From: an uncultured Collinsella sp.
GTDB taxonomy: Bacteria > Actinomycetota > Coriobacteriia > Coriobacteriales > Coriobacteriaceae
Length of the DNA stretch: 24,780 nt
Direction: 5' to 3'
Assembly: GCA_902470365.1 (NCBI GenBank)
Contig: CABRFZ010000029.1
Coordinates: 1-24,780 of the forward strand
A program made the position numbers and the translations under genes. Shown here in pieces: positions 6,597-13,394 of this stretch; positions within the stretch are counted from its first letter, which is position 1; every line of letters begins with the position of its first letter. Under the pieces are notes generated by a model, which ran no database searches, had not been told where the DNA came from, and was given only the letters and a program-made list of their open reading frames with translations.

Positions 6597-7886
6597 ATGA
6601 GCGATATTTTGGACGTCTACGGTCGCGAGGTGCTCGACAGCCGCGGCAATCCCACCGTCGAGGTCGAGGTCGTGCTCGAGGACGGCAGCTTTGGCCGCGC
6701 GATGGTGCCTTCGGGTGCTTCGACCGGCGCCTTTGAGGCCTGCGAGCTGCGCGATGGCGACAAGGGCCGCTACCTGGGCAAGGGCGTTTCGCAGGCCGTC
6801 GAGCACGTCAACAACGAGTGCGCTAACGCCGTCGTGGGCCTCGACGCTTTCGATCAGCGCGCCATCGATGCCGCGCTGATTGCCGCGGACGGTACCCCCA
6901 ACAAGACCAAGCTCGGTGCCAACGCCATCCTGGGCGTGTCGCTGGCCGTCGCCCGCGCCGCTGCCGAGTCGGCGGGCCTGTCGCTGTACCAGTATCTGGG
7001 CGGCGTCAATGCCCACTTGCTGCCCACGCCCATGATGAACATCCTCAACGGCGGTGTGCATGCCGACAATAACGTCGACTTCCAGGAGTTCATGATCATG
7101 CCGGTGGGCGCCCCGAGCTTTGCCGAGGGCCTGCGTTGGTGCGCCGAGGTCTACCACACCCTCAAGGGCGTGCTGCACGAGGCCGGCCTGGGAGGCGGCG
7201 TGGGCGACGAGGGTGGCTTTGCCCCCAACCTTAAGACCAATGCCGAGCCGTTCGAGTACATCACCAAGGCCGTGGAGAAGGCCGGCTTTAAGCCCGGCGT
7301 CGACTTCATGTACGCCATGGACCCGGCCTCGACCGAGTTCTACAACGCCGAGACCGGCATGTACGAGCTCAAGGGCGAGGGCGTGGAGTACGCGAGCGCC
7401 CAGATGGTTGATTACTGGGAGAAGCTCGTCGACACCTATCCCATCATCTCCATCGAGGACGGCATGGCCGAGGAGGACTGGGACGGCTGGGTCGAGCTTA
7501 CCCGCCGCATTGGCAACAAGGTGCAGCTGGTGGGCGACGACCTGTTCGTCACCAACACCGAGCGTCTCAAGAAGGGCATCGAGCTGGGTGCCGCCAACGC
7601 GATCCTGGTCAAGGTCAACCAGATCGGCACGCTCACCGAGTCGCTCGAGGCCATCGAGACCGCCAAGGAGGCCGGTTACGCTTGCATCGTGAGCCACCGC
7701 TCCGGCGAGACCGAGGACTCCACGATTGCCGACCTGGTCGTGGGCGTCAACGCCGGCCAGATCAAGTCGGGCGCCCCGTGCCGCAGCGACCGTATCGCCA
7801 AGTACAACCAGCTCATCCGCATCGAGGACGAGCTCGAGGGCAGCGCGCACTACGCCGGCAAGGCCGCGTTCTACAACATTCGCTAA
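6597..7886 (+). CDS. eno: Enolase (phosphopyruvate hydratase)
   Basis: Enolase interconverts 2-phosphoglycerate and phosphoenolpyruvate in glycolysis. The 429-residue protein is full length. Key motifs appear in order: SGASTG near the N-terminus, NGGVHADN, SIEDGMAEEDWDGW and GDDLFVTN in the metal-binding barrel, VKVNQIGTLTE with the catalytic lysine, and the SHRSGETEDSTIADL signature. GAGAGGGAG lies six bases before the ATG. It is a single-gene unit with its own leader and terminator. Codon choice is strongly biased to C/G-ending codons, as expected for a highly expressed gene. Confidence 0.98.
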   Translation: MSDILDVYGREVLDSRGNPTVEVEVVLEDGSFGRAMVPSGASTGAFEACELRDGDKGRYLGKGVSQAVEHVNNECANAVVGLDAFDQRAIDAALIAADGTPNKTKLGANAILGVSLAVARAAAESAGLSLYQYLGGVNAHLLPTPMMNILNGGVHADNNVDFQEFMIMPVGAPSFAEGLRWCAEVYHTLKGVLHEAGLGGGVGDEGGFAPNLKTNAEPFEYITKAVEKAGFKPGVDFMYAMDPASTEFYNAETGMYELKGEGVEYASAQMVDYWEKLVDTYPIISIEDGMAEEDWDGWVELTRRIGNKVQLVGDDLFVTNTERLKKGIELGAANAILVKVNQIGTLTESLEAIETAKEAGYACIVSHRSGETEDSTIADLVVGVNAGQIKSGAPCRSDRIAKYNQLIRIEDELEGSAHYAGKAAFYNIR

Positions 7887-7948
7887 ACAAGTGGCGCTCG
7901 GGGGGCGGGGTTGACTCGGCTCCGTTCCACTTCTGATGGCCGCCATTG

Positions 7949-7980
7949 GGCGCTGGGCCATATGGCTCAGCGCCTTTTTT
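7949..7980 (+). terminator. Intrinsic terminator after eno
   Basis: GGCGCTG pairs with CAGCGCC and the stem extends inwards through GCCAT/ATGGC, followed by TTTTTT (7975-7980). It lies 62 bases after the eno stop. Confidence 0.9.
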
Positions 7981-8019
7981 ATGTCGAGCAAAGGCTGTCG
8001 AAGGTGGTGCGCGCGCTCG

Positions 8020-8028
8020 TGCTATAAC
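8020..8028 (+). promoter_or_regulatory. Extended -10 promoter for the DivIC-like gene
   Basis: TGCTATAAC fits the extended -10 pattern TGnTATAAT with one mismatch. It lies 43 bases before the ATG at 8072 and just after the eno terminator. No clear -35 is visible, which is acceptable for an extended -10 promoter. Confidence 0.55.
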
Positions 8029-8071
8029 TAGAATACTTAGCGCAAACAAACCTCAACCGCACAAGGCGCAC

Positions 8072-8830
8072 ATGGATCAGATTTACGACAACAGGTACTA
8101 TTCCGCCGGTTCGCGTGAGCCGTCGCCTCGCCGTGCGCGCACGGTGCAGCTCGGTGGGTCCGCCTACGCCGGCGCCGACCGCTCCATACAGCGCCCGACA
8201 AGTACCTCGCGCCCCAATGCTCAAGTGGATACTTCGACAGATGGACCAGTGCGCCCGGCACGTTCGTCGCATGCTCAGTGCTCGTCGGCTCAAACGCACG
8301 ATAGGTCGAGCAGGCCCTCGAACCGTTTTTCGGGCTCGGACTTTATGCGCTACGCCAATGACAATGCGGCGGTCAAGGCGATCTATGACTTTACGCATGG
8401 CTCTCTGCGCCCGCTGTTTATCGGCATTGTCGTGGCGCTGGCGCTCGTGAGCCTGTATTTTCCCGTACGCGATCTGTACGTGGCTAAGCGCTCGAGCGAC
8501 ATCTTGGCCAAGCAGGTCGAGATTCGTCAGCAATACAATGATAAGATGAAAAAAGACACTGATAAGTGGTTCTCGGAAGAGGGCATTAAGGATTCGGCAC
8601 GGGGCCTGGGCATGGCGATGCCCGGCGAGAAGAGGATTGAAGTGCTGGGCCTGGACGGCGATTCGGATTCGTCGTCGAGCAAAAAGTCCTCAAACGCCAA
8701 GAATGCCAGCGAAGTGGCCAAAGAGATCGAAGAGGTCGGCAAGGACGCACCGTGGTACATCAAGACGCTCGATATGCTGTTTGGATTTAACGGCGTCGAG
8801 GGCCAGACGGTCGCGTCCAGCGGCGAGTAG
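8072..8830 (+). CDS. DivIC/FtsB-like septum formation initiator family membrane protein
   Basis: The 252-residue product has the single-pass topology of FtsB/DivIC division proteins. A disordered, Arg/Ser/Pro-rich cytoplasmic N-terminus (1-95) is followed by one transmembrane helix (about 112-132, FIGIVVALALVSLYFPV). A charged coiled-coil-like stretch comes next (about 138-170, AKQVEIRQQYNDKMKKDTDKW), then the YxEEGIKDSARGLGMAMPGE-like segment typical of the family after the coil. A Ser/Lys-rich linker and a short hydrophobic end close the protein. I chose the ATG at 8072, since upstream frame would read through the eno terminator and the promoter. AAGG is a weak ribosome site. By family, it would act at the septum in peptidoglycan synthase activation. 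The following ppx gene starts 28 bases later, a common neighbour in Gram-positives. Confidence 0.75.
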   Translation: MDQIYDNRYYSAGSREPSPRRARTVQLGGSAYAGADRSIQRPTSTSRPNAQVDTSTDGPVRPARSSHAQCSSAQTHDRSSRPSNRFSGSDFMRYANDNAAVKAIYDFTHGSLRPLFIGIVVALALVSLYFPVRDLYVAKRSSDILAKQVEIRQQYNDKMKKDTDKWFSEEGIKDSARGLGMAMPGEKRIEVLGLDGDSDSSSSKKSSNAKNASEVAKEIEEVGKDAPWYIKTLDMLFGFNGVEGQTVASSGE

Positions 8831-8858
8831 GCGAGTAGCGCCCGGAGGGGAGCCCGCA

Positions 8859-9860
8859 ATGGCAGATTGCAAACGATATAAGGTGGCCGCGATCGACCTG
8901 GGAACGGTGTCGTCGCGACTGGTGCTGGCGCAGGTCGAGGACGGGGCGATCGTGGAATCGTCCAAGCATACCGAGATTACCGATCTGGGCGAGGGCGTCG
9001 ACGCGACGGGCCGCTTTTGCGAGGCGGCTGTCGAGCGTGTGCTCGCTGCGTGTCGCATATTTGTGGATGAGGTGCGTGCCTTTGGGGCCGCGTGCGTCTG
9101 CACCACCTGCACGAGTGCCGCGCGCGATGCGTCCAACGCCGCGCTGCTGCTGGACGGCCTGCGCGGGCTGGGGCTCGAACCGCAGGTGATTCCGGGCGAG
9201 GTCGAGGCACGCCTGACATTTTTTGGCGTGGCGCACGACTTTGCCGGTGAACGCATTATCGTCGCCGATTCGGGCGGCGGCTCTACGGAGCTCGCGACGG
9301 GCGTGTACGCGCCGGAGCGCGGGGTCTTTGCGCTGGAGGGAACGCGTTCGCTGGACATCGGTTGCCGTCGCGTGACGGAGCGCTTTTTCTCGGCGTTGCC
9401 GCCCGCGGACGACGAGCTCGCGGTTGCCGCCGCGTGGGCGGGCGAGCAGTTCTCCGCCTATTTTGAGGGCCTGCCGAGCAATTTTGAGCGTGCAGAGCGC
9501 CTGGTCGCGGTGGGCGGTACCGTCACCACGCTCGTGGCGCTGGTCCACGAGCTGGAGCCGTACGACTCGAGCTTTGTGCACCTGCGCGAGCTTTCGATGG
9601 AGCAGATCTCGGACGCCATCGATCGTATGTCTACGCTGGATGTGGAGGGTATCGCCGCGCTACCGGGTGTACAGCCCAAGCGCGCGGGCGTGATTCTGGC
9701 CGGCGCCGTGGTGATCCGTGAGCTCATGCGTGCCGGCGGCTACAAGACGCTCACCGTAAGCGAGAACAGCCTACTCGCCGGTATGGTCGCCACCATCAAC
9801 GAAACCCTCGACGGCGAGCTACCCACCATTGGCTGGACCCCTACTCTCAGCACCCTCTAA
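8859..9860 (+). CDS. ppx: Ppx/GppA family phosphatase (exopolyphosphatase-like)
   Basis: The 333-residue protein belongs to the ASKHA-fold Ppx/GppA family, which trims inorganic polyphosphate or removes a phosphate from pppGpp. Phosphate-binding loop 1 is AAIDLGTVSSRLVL (10-23) and loop 2 is IVADSGGGSTELA (134-146). The catalytic glutamate region is IPGEVEARL (111-119). VGGTVTTLVAL is a third conserved block. The length matches the short, single-core form and lacks the C-terminal HD-like domain of E. coli Ppx. The strong site GGAGGGGAG precedes the ATG at 8859. Probably cotranscribed with the DivIC-like gene. Whether it acts on polyphosphate or on pppGpp cannot be read from sequence. Confidence 0.88.
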   Translation: MADCKRYKVAAIDLGTVSSRLVLAQVEDGAIVESSKHTEITDLGEGVDATGRFCEAAVERVLAACRIFVDEVRAFGAACVCTTCTSAARDASNAALLLDGLRGLGLEPQVIPGEVEARLTFFGVAHDFAGERIIVADSGGGSTELATGVYAPERGVFALEGTRSLDIGCRRVTERFFSALPPADDELAVAAAWAGEQFSAYFEGLPSNFERAERLVAVGGTVTTLVALVHELEPYDSSFVHLRELSMEQISDAIDRMSTLDVEGIAALPGVQPKRAGVILAGAVVIRELMRAGGYKTLTVSENSLLAGMVATINETLDGELPTIGWTPTLSTL

Positions 9861-9863
9861 ATA

Positions 9864-9930
9864 AGTTGCGGTGAAATACGGACTACAATCGCCCTTTCGG
9901 GCACCAAACAGTCCCTATTCCACCGCAACT
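9864..9930. repeat. Family C palindrome, copy 1 (three nested stems)
   Basis: The outer arms AGTTGCGGTG (9864-9873) and CACCGCAACT (9921-9930) are exact. Inside are GGACT (9880-9884) pairing with AGTCC (9910-9914), and the hairpin GCCC-TTTC-GGGC (9891-9902). It begins three bases after the ppx stop and may terminate both converging genes. The outer arms match those of the palindrome at 11420-11490. Confidence 0.75.
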
Positions 9931-9935
9931 CAACA

Positions 9936-9959
9936 GCCGGCACCTGGGGACAGTCCTTG
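9936..9959 (-). repeat. Family B repeat head, copy 1
   Basis: On the minus strand this 24-mer begins CAAGGACTGTCCCC and ends GGTGCCGGC. It matches 21 of 24 bases with 21026-21049 on the plus strand. It lies between the palindrome after ppx and the stop of the ATPase gene. Confidence 0.6.
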
Positions 9960-9978
9960 CGGGGCGTCCCTACAGCGC

Positions 9979-11280
9979 CTATGCCAGCTTGTCGATTTGC
10001 CCAATCTCCCAAAGCGGAATATTGACGAGCATGCCCTCGTCTCTATATGCCGCCAGGGAGCTCCTCACGCAACGCTCGAGCTTGAATTTTTCGCAGGCTA
10101 TTTTCAGACTCTTCGCTTTAAGGTTCTCTGCCGCCTTGACCTCAAGCGGAAGCACGGTTCCCGCATGGTCGATGGCAAAGTCGGTTTCGGCATTGCCAGA
10201 GGTAGAGGACCAATACGCGGGAGTTTTGTCCTGGAGCAAAAGCTCCTGCGCGACGTATTGTTCGGTCAGCGAACCTTTGAGCTCGGTAAAAACAGCGGAT
10301 CCGTTAAGAACGATGGCCGGAGAGAGACCGGAGAGCGCTCCGAGGATGCCGGTGTCGATGCAGAACAGTTTGAAGCCCGAGAGGTCTTCGTAGCTCGAGA
10401 GCGGCGCCTTTAGAGCGGAAACACGTGGCACCTTATGAACGATTCCGTAGTCCGTGAGCCACTGGAGGCTTTCCTCGAAATCGCGTGCGCGCGCTCCGGG
10501 GCGAAGGGCGCCATAGACAAACTTCTTGTTCTCCTTTGCAAGCTGGCCGGGAAGGGATTTCCAAACCAACCTCATGCGCTCGACGATGCGGGCGGGTGCA
10601 TGTTTGCCAAAATCGGATTCGTAAGCCTCGATGATTTGCTGCTGAAGCCTTCGGGCTTCGACGAAGTCGCGTGTCTCGGCGAAAGCGGAGACAACTTCGG
10701 GCATACCGCCGACAACAAGGTATTCCTTGAGCAAGCGCTCGAGCTTTTCGGTAACGTTTGCCAGAAGGTTCATGTCTGCGGCAAGGATGGCATCGGCGAG
10801 CGGGTTGCCGTCGACGGCACGAACGAACTCGGCAAACCCCATGGGACGCATGGTGAGCTGGTCGATTTTGCCGACGGGAAATGACTCGTTTTCGCGTCGG
10901 AGCGCGAGGCCCATATAGGAACCGGCTGCCACGATGTGGTATTCGGGTGCAAGTTCGTTGAAGTACTTGAGTGAGGTGATCCCGCGTGGCGCCTCTTGGA
11001 TCTCGTCGAAGATGATGAGCGTGTCTGCCGGCGTTACGGTTTGGCCACGTAGGAGTTCTATCTGGGAGATGATGCGCTTGGGGTCGAGGTCCCCATCGAA
11101 CAGCGAGCGTGTGCTCGGCTCGAGCATAAAGTCAAAACGAATGACGTTTCGATACTGCTGGCTTGCGAATTCGTTAAGAAGCCAAGTCTTTCCTGTCTGG
11201 CGGGCTCCCCTAAGCAAGAGAGGTTTGCGATTCGCCCTTGATTTCCAAGCGATAAGTTCACTCATAAGCTGTCGCTGCAT
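9979..11280 (-). CDS. DUF4143-type AAA ATPase with nuclease-like C-terminus
   Basis: The 433-residue protein has the AAA_14 plus DUF4143 layout. Walker A is GARQTGKT (25-32) and Walker B is DTLIIFDEIQ (about 86-95). A helical DUF4143 region follows, at about 190-330. The C-terminus carries ETDFAI (365-370) and LEVK (379-382), the D-(X)n-ExK spacing of a restriction-endonuclease-like fold. The ATG at 11280 has GGGAGG five bases upstream; an in-frame TTG at 11292 would overlap that site. Members of this family are widespread, patchily distributed and functionally undefined. The gene stands alone, is bracketed by related palindromes, and has 33-bp repeats upstream. It is probably horizontally mobile, which is an inference from context. 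Confidence 0.85.
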   Translation of the reverse strand: MQRQLMSELIAWKSRANRKPLLLRGARQTGKTWLLNEFASQQYRNVIRFDFMLEPSTRSLFDGDLDPKRIISQIELLRGQTVTPADTLIIFDEIQEAPRGITSLKYFNELAPEYHIVAAGSYMGLALRRENESFPVGKIDQLTMRPMGFAEFVRAVDGNPLADAILAADMNLLANVTEKLERLLKEYLVVGGMPEVVSAFAETRDFVEARRLQQQIIEAYESDFGKHAPARIVERMRLVWKSLPGQLAKENKKFVYGALRPGARARDFEESLQWLTDYGIVHKVPRVSALKAPLSSYEDLSGFKLFCIDTGILGALSGLSPAIVLNGSAVFTELKGSLTEQYVAQELLLQDKTPAYWSSTSGNAETDFAIDHAGTVLPLEVKAAENLKAKSLKIACEKFKLERCVRSSLAAYRDEGMLVNIPLWEIGQIDKLA

Positions 11281-11326
11281 ATTGCCTCCCAACCCTCTCG
11301 GCTAGTATAAGGCCATTTGGTCGTTT

Positions 11327-11414
11327 CCATCGGAAAATGTGCGAGACAACCACGTTTTTCCATCGGAAAATGTGCGAGACAGCCACGTTTTTCCATCGGA
11401 AAATGTGTAAATAC
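11327..11414. repeat. 33-bp direct tandem repeats upstream of the ATPase gene
   Basis: Two full units (11327-11359, 11360-11392) and a partial third (11393-11414) share CCATCGGAAAATGTG. The full units differ at a single base (ACAACC versus ACAGCC). Each unit boundary holds the inverted repeat TTTTCC-ATC-GGAAAA, giving regularly phased dyads at three-helical-turn spacing. They lie 47-134 bases upstream of the ATPase start, where operators would be. Confidence 0.8.
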
Positions 11415-11419
11415 CAACC

Positions 11420-11490
11420 TAAGTTGCGGTGGAATAGTTCCTAAATGGGCTGATAAACTGCCAAAACAGGAACTATTCCACCGCAACTTA
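11420..11490. repeat. Family C palindrome, copy 2 (perfect 23-bp arms)
   Basis: The arms 11420-11442 and 11468-11490 are exact reverse complements (ends TAAGTTGCGGTGGAATAG and CTATTCCACCGCAACTTA) around a 25-nt loop. The first ten bases of each arm equal those of the palindrome at 9864-9930. The two copies bracket the ATPase gene. Confidence 0.8.
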
Positions 11491-11576
11491 GAGCCCCGCC
11501 GGCGTGTAAAAGAAACGAGCCCGCATCCCTTGGGGACACGGGCTCGCAAGCAATCACATGGTAGGGGCGGTGGGAC
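11491..11576 (-). repeat. Partial copy of tRNA-Leu 3' end plus its terminator
   Basis: This 86-bp block is nearly identical to 11688-11773, with a few substitutions. On the minus strand it holds the last 15 bases of the tRNA-Leu gene, its CCA (11559-11561), and the terminator hairpin. The tRNA body is absent; the homology stops inside the T-arm at 11576. It resembles a duplicated attachment site or a short segmental duplication. Confidence 0.8.
11508..11547 (-). terminator. Duplicated copy of the tRNA-Leu terminator
   Basis: CGAGCCCG (minus strand of 11539-11546) pairs with CGGGCTCG (minus strand of 11516-11523), followed on that strand by TTTCTTTT. It has no functional tRNA directly upstream. 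Confidence 0.7.
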
Positions 11577-11687
11577 ATCCGCGCATTTGCTGCGCAAATA
11601 CGCATCGGCTTCGGCCGCCTGTCGGCGCCCTCGCCGGCTCGCTACGGACGCTGCGCGTCCGCTTAACGCTCGCCCCCTCGCGGGTTC
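11577..11687. other. 111-bp spacer between the two tRNA-end copies
   Basis: GC-rich, with small palindromes such as GGACGCTGCGCGTCC (11647-11661) and ATTTGCTGCGCAAAT (11585-11599). It contains GGTTCGAG (11683-11690), which looks like a tRNA T-loop, but the flanking stem pairs poorly and there is no tRNA body. I see no gene here. Confidence 0.5.
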
Positions 11688-11773
11688 GAGCCCCACCGGC
11701 GTGTAAAAGAAACGAGCCCGCATCCCTGGGGAACACGGGCTCGCAAGCAATCACATGGTAGGGGCGGTGGGAC
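11688..11773 (-). repeat. Intact copy of the tRNA 3' end plus terminator repeat
   Basis: The partner of the block at 11491-11576. It contains the T-arm-to-CCA portion of the functional tRNA-Leu gene and its terminator. The start-to-start distance is 197 bp. Confidence 0.8.
11705..11744 (-). terminator. Intrinsic terminator of tRNA-Leu
   Basis: CGAGCCCG and CGGGCTCG form an eight-base-pair stem around a 15-nt loop, followed by TTTCTTTT on the minus strand. It begins about 12 bases after the tRNA CCA. Confidence 0.85.
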
Positions 11774-11840
11774 TCGAACCCACAATCCTTGCGGCGAGAG
11801 ATTTTAAGTCTCCTGCGTATGCCAATTCCGCCACGCCCCC
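11756..11840 (-). tRNA. trnL-UAA: tRNA-Leu (anticodon UAA)
   Basis: On the minus strand the 85-nt gene begins GGGGGCGTGGCGGAATTGG and ends in CGCCCCT plus ACCA. The acceptor stem is seven pairs, with G-U at the first. The anticodon loop is CTTAAAA, giving anticodon TAA, inside the GGAGA/TCTCT stem. A long variable arm (CGCCGCAAGGAT) marks a class II tRNA, as expected for leucine. The T-loop is GGTTCGAGTCC. CCA is encoded. Confidence 0.95.
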
Positions 11841-11871
11841 GTGAGACTAGAAGTCTAGCACAAGCCGTCCG

Positions 11872-12495
11872 TTACGCGTTGACGGCCATCGAGTGTTGGC
11901 CCGACTTCTCCAGGAACTCTTGGAACTTTGCCTCGTCGCCCTTGTTTTGATACTGCAGGGCCAGCAGGTACTCCAGTCGGCAGCGCTTGACCGGGTCGTC
12001 GCCGACATCCTCGAGCATGCGCTCCAGCTCGGGAATGTCGTTGTGGCGCTTGAGGATCATCGTGTCGTACATCAGCTGGCATTCGTGTGCGACTGCCTCG
12101 GCCTGACCGCCCTCAAAGCCCTTGATCTCGTGCAGCAACTCCTTGGCCTTTTTGCGGTCCTCCTGGCCAACGTAGTAGTTAAAAGCTTTGATTACCAGGT
12201 CGACGCGCTGCATCTTGGGCAGGTTGAGTCCCAGTAGCAGGTCGAACATCTCGTCGGCGCGCTTATGGTCCTCGCGCAGCAGATAGGAGTTCAGGCGCAG
12301 GTAGTCGCGGTTGTAGCGCGGGTACAGCATGCTGGTGAGTTTGCCGTCGAGCAAACGATCGAACTCGTCCCACTGCTTGGCGGCCATCAATTGCTGCAGG
12401 CGTTTAAACGTGGTGCGTTTTTTGACGCTAAAGAACACCGACACGGCGATGCAGATGATAACGACGGCGGTCCAGAGTGTGCGGGAATCGGGCAT
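11872..12495 (-). CDS. Membrane-anchored helical-repeat protein of unknown function
   Basis: The 207-residue protein has one N-terminal transmembrane helix (about 7-24, LWTAVVIICIAVSVFFSV), followed by a positively charged KKR. The rest is all-helical and soluble, with TPR-like pairs of helices (for example DEFDRLLDGKL, RADEMFDLLLGL, KKAKELLHEI, and LEYLLALQYQNKGDEAKFQEFL). I do not recognise a named family. The layout suggests a membrane-tethered scaffold facing the cytoplasm. The ATG at 12495 has AAGGA seven bases upstream. It reads toward the tRNA-Leu gene and ends about 30 bases before it. A TATAAT box lies upstream at 12551. Confidence 0.7.
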   Translation of the reverse strand: MPDSRTLWTAVVIICIAVSVFFSVKKRTTFKRLQQLMAAKQWDEFDRLLDGKLTSMLYPRYNRDYLRLNSYLLREDHKRADEMFDLLLGLNLPKMQRVDLVIKAFNYYVGQEDRKKAKELLHEIKGFEGGQAEAVAHECQLMYDTMILKRHNDIPELERMLEDVGDDPVKRCRLEYLLALQYQNKGDEAKFQEFLEKSGQHSMAVNA

Positions 12496-12550
12496 ATTAG
12501 GGTCCTTAGTCGCTCATAAAGCGAGCGGTATGACAACACGTACTAGATGT

Positions 12551-12556
12551 ATTATA
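12551..12556 (-). promoter_or_regulatory. -10 box for the helical-repeat protein gene
   Basis: The minus strand reads TATAAT exactly, 55 bases before the ATG. ATGCCA is a partial -35 with an 18-base spacer. Confidence 0.55.
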
Positions 12557-12658
12557 CGCAGCGCGCAAGCAAACTGGCATAAAAGCTCATCGAGGCCGAG
12601 TGCCATCGCTCGCTGCGGTACACTTACCTAAAGTAAACCATGAAGGGAGACATTACCT

Positions 12659-12946
12659 ATGAAGAAGATCGTTTTGGCTTGCGGTGCTGGCGCTGCTACT
12701 TCCACGCTCGTTGCCCAGAAGGTCGCTACTCTGCTCGACGCCAACGGTTATGCCGACAAGTACGAGATCGTGCAGTGCGCCATCTCCGAGGCCAAGGATT
12801 ACTGCGACGAGGGCGCTGACCTGCTGATCGCCACCACCGTTGCCCCCGAGGGCCTCACCTGCCCGTACGTGAGTGGCGTGCCCTTCATGACCGGCATGAA
12901 CCGCGTTGCCGCCGAGAAGGCCGTTCTCGACGTCATGGCTCAGTAG
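12659..12946 (+). CDS. PTS EIIB component, galactitol/GatB-type
   Basis: The 95-residue protein is a single EIIB domain of the lactose/cellobiose-galactitol fold. The phospho-accepting Cys8 lies in the P-loop-like ACGAGAATSTLVAQKV. The later part DLLIATTVAPEG and PFMTGMN fits the family. EIIB takes phosphate from EIIA and passes it to the sugar bound to EIIC. No EIIA, EIIC, HPr or enzyme I gene is in the window, so this is an orphan or is paired in trans. AAGGGAG precedes the ATG by about ten bases. The next gene, a VOC protein, starts 11 bases after its stop. Confidence 0.85.
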   Translation: MKKIVLACGAGAATSTLVAQKVATLLDANGYADKYEIVQCAISEAKDYCDEGADLLIATTVAPEGLTCPYVSGVPFMTGMNRVAAEKAVLDVMAQ

Positions 12947-12957
12947 GCGCTGACTGC

Positions 12958-13332
12958 ATGAGTGAGCAGAACGCCAACCCGGTAGAGCTCTTTGGTATGC
13001 GCGTTGCCCATGTGGGCATTAACGCCACCGACCCGGCAGACGCCCTGGAGATCGCGGAGCTGTTCTCGACGATGATGGGCCTGCCCGTCATCGAGACCCC
13101 GGTTTCGTACTTCAACGATTCGCTGGTCGAGATCATGAAGCAGAACGGTCGTGGCACCAAGGGCCACATCGGCTTTGCCGTTAACGACATCGATGCAGCT
13201 GAGAAGTGGTTTGCCGAGCGCGGGCTCGAGGTCAACGAAGAGTCGCGCGCGCTGCTGCCCGACGGTGGTACCAAGCTCGTGTACTTTAAGCGCGAGTTCG
13301 CCGGTTTCGCCGTGCACCTGTGCCGCGAGTAG
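12958..13332 (+). CDS. VOC (glyoxalase/bleomycin-resistance fold) family protein
   Basis: The 124-residue protein has the VOC beta-alpha-beta-beta-beta repeats: MRVAHVGINATDP at the first strand, GHIGFAVNDIDAAEKWFAERG at the second repeat, and KLVYFKREFAGFAVHLCRE at the end. By memory of the family, the opening VELFGMRVAHVGIN and closing GGFAVHL resemble the C-terminal VOC extension of some KHG/KDPG aldolases. That suggests a keto-acid-sugar context, but this is inference. His19 and a terminal His are possible metal ligands. It is cotranscribed with the PTS EIIB gene and ends before a bidirectional terminator. No strong ribosome site precedes the ATG, so translation may be coupled. Confidence 0.8.
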   Translation: MSEQNANPVELFGMRVAHVGINATDPADALEIAELFSTMMGLPVIETPVSYFNDSLVEIMKQNGRGTKGHIGFAVNDIDAAEKWFAERGLEVNEESRALLPDGGTKLVYFKREFAGFAVHLCRE

Positions 13333-13354
13333 CGCACAAGCTGCCATAGCTGGC

Positions 13355-13394
13355 AAAAAGGGATAGGGCCGCGTGGCCCTATCCCTTTATTTAT
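13355..13394. terminator. Bidirectional terminator between the VOC gene and the histidine kinase gene
   Basis: AAAGGGATAGGGCC (13357-13370) pairs perfectly with GGCCCTATCCCTTT (13375-13388) around a GCGT loop. T-rich sequence follows on the plus strand and AAAAA precedes it, so it can stop both converging units. It overlaps the kinase stop codon by two bases. Confidence 0.9.

Noticed and set aside
6516..7991. A 491-codon minus-strand frame opposite eno
   Set aside because: Enolase is unmistakable on the plus strand, and the antisense frame also runs through the eno terminator.
11327..11414. CRISPR array
   Set aside because: The 33-bp units are directly tandem with no variable spacers, and no cas gene is nearby.
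11640..11710. A second tRNA suggested by GGTTCGAG at 11683
   Set aside because: The T-stem pairs poorly and no acceptor, D or anticodon arm can be drawn.
11262..11750. Possible peptides across the repeats upstream of the ATPase
   Set aside because: These frames read through the tandem repeats, a palindrome and a tRNA terminator; the repeated peptide only reflects the DNA repeat.
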